Assembly (NCBI GenBank): GCA_020633495.1
Contig: JACKDR010000011.1
Location: 186,001-250,000 of the forward strand
DNA length: 64,000 nucleotides
Direction: 5' to 3'
Source: Kofleriaceae bacterium
GTDB taxonomy: Bacteria > Myxococcota_A > Polyangia > Haliangiales > Haliangiaceae
The translations under genes and the position numbers were made by a program. Below are positions 61,944 through 64,000 of this stretch, one piece after another. A model generated the notes under the pieces. It was not told the DNA's origin. It did no database searches and saw nothing but the letters and a program-made list of their open reading frames with translations. The first letter of the stretch is position 1. Each line of letters begins with the position of its first letter.

Positions 61944-61951
61944 GCGGGCCC

Positions 61952-62383
61952 ATGTCGGCCACGCCGCTCTCCGACGCCATCACCGAGGTCCTGCAGGGCC
62001 AGACGCCGGCGCTCTACGCCCGCTTCCTCGAGGTCTTCGCGCGGTCGCGGCTCGGCGTGATCGTGCACGGCCTGGCGGCCGGCGCCGACGGCACCGTCAT
62101 GGTCCTCCGCGGCGAGGCCCGGTGCGCGATGATCAAGCACCCCGACGGCCGCGGCATGGTGCTGGCGTGCTCGGACCGCGAGGTCTTCGTCACCCGCTTC
62201 GATCGCCCGTTCAACGCCGAGCTCGACGCCGCCGAGCTGATGAAGGTCGCGCTCCACAACCCCGACTGCGCCGGCATCCTGATCAACAACGCCACCAGCG
62301 AGCACTCGATCGTGGTGGAGCGGGCCACGATCGAGCGCCTGGTCGCGGCGGCGGCCGCCGCGGGCCCCGACGACGCCACCTGA
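61952..62383 (+). CDS. SseB-like small protein
   Basis: 143 residues. FLEVFARSRLGVIVHG and RGMVLACSDREVFVTRF, LMKVALHNPDCAGILINNATSEHSIVVERATIERL resemble the SseB N-terminal domain, small alpha/beta proteins of which some modulate sulfurtransferases; most are uncharacterised. The cysteines at RGEARCAMIKHP and ACSD are not in a known active-site pattern. Cytoplasmic. Confidence 0.7.
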   Translation: MSATPLSDAITEVLQGQTPALYARFLEVFARSRLGVIVHGLAAGADGTVMVLRGEARCAMIKHPDGRGMVLACSDREVFVTRFDRPFNAELDAAELMKVALHNPDCAGILINNATSEHSIVVERATIERLVAAAAAAGPDDAT

Positions 62384-62397
62384 GCGGGCGGCGGGCG

Positions 62398-62403
62398 TAT
62401 CCT
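62398..62403 (+). promoter_or_regulatory. -10-like TATCCT
   Basis: TATCCT lies 17 nt before ATG 62421, immediately after the SseB-like stop. Confidence 0.4.
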
Positions 62404-62420
62404 GGCGTCGGGGGCCCACC

Positions 62421-63887
62421 ATGTACCGAGACGATCTCGAGGCCGCGATCGCCCGCGCCGACGCCGCCGAGCAGGATCTGGCGCGGTCCCGCGACCAGCA
62501 CAGCGACGATCGCGAGCGCATCGCGGCGCTCGAGCAGCAGCTCGCCGACGCCCGCGGCGAGGTGACGCGGCTGCGCGGCGACCGCGACGACCAGCGCATC
62601 CAGGGCGGCGACCGCGCGTCGGCGCGCGGCCGCGACCGCGCCGCCGCGGTCGGGCCGACGCCGTGGTGGCGACGACGTCCGGTCCACGTCGGGCTCGGCG
62701 TGGTCGCGACCGGCGGGCTGATCGCGGGCCTGTTGCTGGCCGGCCGCGCGTGCGTCCGCCACCGCGCCCGCACCAACCCCGGCGAGCTGTACGCGGCCCA
62801 CGTCATGCGCGCCGCCGACGGCACGCCCCGGCTGGTCGTCGTCAGCGAGGCCCTCGGCCTGGGCGACGACGCGTCGTTCACGACCCGCTGGCGGATCGAT
62901 CTGGTCGACCCGGCGACCGGCCGCCGGCTACGCCGCCAGCTGTTCTTCGACGGCGGCCGCGACAAGCGCCCCGAGCTCTTGCCGGCCACGCCCGGGCGGT
63001 TCTGGTGCGACCTCGACGGCAGCTACGCGGGCAAGCGCCAGCTGCTCGAGCTGTGCGGCGTCGACACCCTCGAGGTCGTGGCCAGCCAGCGCGCGCTGAT
63101 CGCGCGGAGCCCGGAGCTCGCCGACGGCTTCGCGTCATCGCCGGAGGTCGACCTCGGCACCGGCGCGCTGATCGCGACGACGGCGCGGGCCACGACGATC
63201 CTGGTCGACAGCGTCGAGCTGACGGCACGACCGTTCTCGCCGAGCACCGAGCGCGTCTGCCTCGAGGGCAGCTACGGCGGCGGCCAGGTCACGCGGGCGT
63301 CGCTGGACCTCGCGTTCCGCGACGTCCCCGGCGGCGCGCCGCCGCTGACCGACGGCCCCAACTGCGCCAGCGTGCACAGCCGCGACCCGGCGACGGTCGC
63401 GCGCCTGCGCCGGGTGCCGCGGCTGGCCGGCGTCGGCCGGTCCCAGGACGGCACGACGTCGTCGGTGCGCGCCGCCGGCGACGTCCTCTTCGCCCGCGTC
63501 GACGGCGGCCAGCGCGAGGCCCTCACCACCGATCCGCACGGCAACGGCGCCGGGCGTCGGATCGGCGCCGCCACGTTCATCCACCCCGCGGCGCTGACCG
63601 AGTACGGCGAGGCCGACGACGCGATGGTCCTGCCGGACGACGCCGGCGTCATCCTGGTCCACCAGGAGACCGTCGATCGCAACACGTCGAAGCTGCTGAT
63701 CAGCCGCCTCGACCTCCACGACGGCACGACGCCGTGGACGGTGACGCTGCCGCCCGGCGAGGTGCTGCTCGGCCACCGCGAGGGCGACCTCGTGATCGTC
63801 GCGGTGCGCCTGTTCCGGCACCGGCAGAGCGTCGTGCTCGGCCTCGACTGGCACGACGGCGCCGAGCGCTGGCGCTACGCGATGTAG
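62421..63887 (+). CDS. membrane-anchored protein with N-terminal coiled coil
   Basis: 488 residues. Residues 1-60 form a coiled coil (MYRDDLEAAIARADAAEQDLARSRD ... IAALEQQLADARGEVTRLRGD), followed by a basic linker and one transmembrane helix at about 89-109 (HVGLGVVATGGLIAGLLLAG). The 380-residue C-terminal part is beta-rich (LYAAHVMRAADGTPRLVVVSEALGLGD, GVILVHQETVDRNTSKLLISRLDLHDGTTPWTVTLPPGEVLLGHREGDLVIVAVRLF), resembling a propeller-like sensor or substrate-binding domain. Coiled coil before a membrane anchor and a beta-rich part outside suggest a signalling or scaffold role. No family is recognised. Confidence 0.8.
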   Translation: MYRDDLEAAIARADAAEQDLARSRDQHSDDRERIAALEQQLADARGEVTRLRGDRDDQRIQGGDRASARGRDRAAAVGPTPWWRRRPVHVGLGVVATGGLIAGLLLAGRACVRHRARTNPGELYAAHVMRAADGTPRLVVVSEALGLGDDASFTTRWRIDLVDPATGRRLRRQLFFDGGRDKRPELLPATPGRFWCDLDGSYAGKRQLLELCGVDTLEVVASQRALIARSPELADGFASSPEVDLGTGALIATTARATTILVDSVELTARPFSPSTERVCLEGSYGGGQVTRASLDLAFRDVPGGAPPLTDGPNCASVHSRDPATVARLRRVPRLAGVGRSQDGTTSSVRAAGDVLFARVDGGQREALTTDPHGNGAGRRIGAATFIHPAALTEYGEADDAMVLPDDAGVILVHQETVDRNTSKLLISRLDLHDGTTPWTVTLPPGEVLLGHREGDLVIVAVRLFRHRQSVVLGLDWHDGAERWRYAM

Positions 63888-63908
63888 CGCGCCGGCGGCG
63901 CGGCGCGG

Positions 63909-64000
63909 TCACGCCAGCTCGAGCCAGCCGAACCAGGTCGGGTGGTGCTCGCGGTACCACGCCAGGGCGCGGCGCAGCGCGTCCTTGCCGGCCGCGGGCA
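63909..64000 (-). CDS. C-terminal end of a gene truncated by the window edge
   Basis: The last 29 codons of a minus-strand gene read AAGKDALRRALAWYREHHPTWFGWLELA before TGA. The rest lies beyond 64000. ALAWYREHHP is a common ending of SDR-type sugar nucleotide epimerases, but the fragment is too short to name. Confidence 0.5.
   Translation of the reverse strand, partial: PAAGKDALRRALAWYREHHPTWFGWLELA

Overview
The window is very GC-rich bacterial DNA with almost no gap between genes. Ser/Thr protein kinases fused to ATPase and TPR modules, many alanine/proline-rich lipoproteins, duplicated B12-type radical SAM enzymes and the codon bias all suggest a myxobacterium-like member of the Myxococcota (Haliangiales/Polyangiales type). 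This is inferred from style; no rRNA or other marker gene is present.

Layout. 1-10.9 kb: an 11-residue-repeat protein, two tandem methyltransferase-TPR paralogues and two divergently oriented B12-type radical SAM paralogues flanking a lipoprotein; both radical SAM proteins carry a CX4CX2C cluster motif. 10.9-15.1 kb: a glyoxalase-fold protein, a polysaccharide pyruvyl transferase and a glycosyltransferase-like protein. 15.1-22.4 kb: three Ser/Thr kinase genes, the first broken by two frameshifts. 22.4-29.7 kb: lipoproteins, a leucine-rich-repeat protein, a GMC-type oxidoreductase and RecQ.

29.8-30.9 kb: the most unusual locus. A 260-aa protein of unrecognised function is followed in the same direction by about 330 nt of apparent structured RNA: a multi-hairpin domain, a tRNA(Glu)-like element in circularly permuted order (3' half before 5' half), a normally ordered tRNA-like element without an encoded CCA end, then a strong intrinsic terminator.

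31-42.5 kb: housekeeping and small-protein genes, including a TetR/cupin pair around a palindromic operator, a DUF2293 protein, a MalY-type aminotransferase, a GuaB1-type enzyme, SGNH and endo/exonuclease-phosphatase hydrolases, a CBM20 protein (frameshifted) and a HEAT-repeat protein. 42.5-49.6 kb: a repeat-rich mobile region holding a REP-associated tyrosine transposase between two families of short repeats, a sulfatase-SRPBCC fusion, and a complete IS21-family element (47166-49333, 5-bp target duplication) inserted in a repeat array.

49.7-55.1 kb: a three-gene unit with GTGA stop/start overlaps: an MrfA-like DUF1998 helicase, a UvrD-like helicase and a candidate PD-(D/E)XK nuclease, probably acting together on damaged or foreign DNA. 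55.1-64 kb: a DUF1877-like protein, a zinc-ribbon protein, a 1466-aa kinase-ATPase-TPR regulator, a small double-glycine peptide under an AT-rich promoter island, and small proteins.

A recurrent feature is a TAnnnT hexamer ending 4-8 nt before the start codon of about sixteen genes on both strands. This is the geometry of a -10 box driving leaderless or nearly leaderless mRNAs, and it was used to choose several starts.
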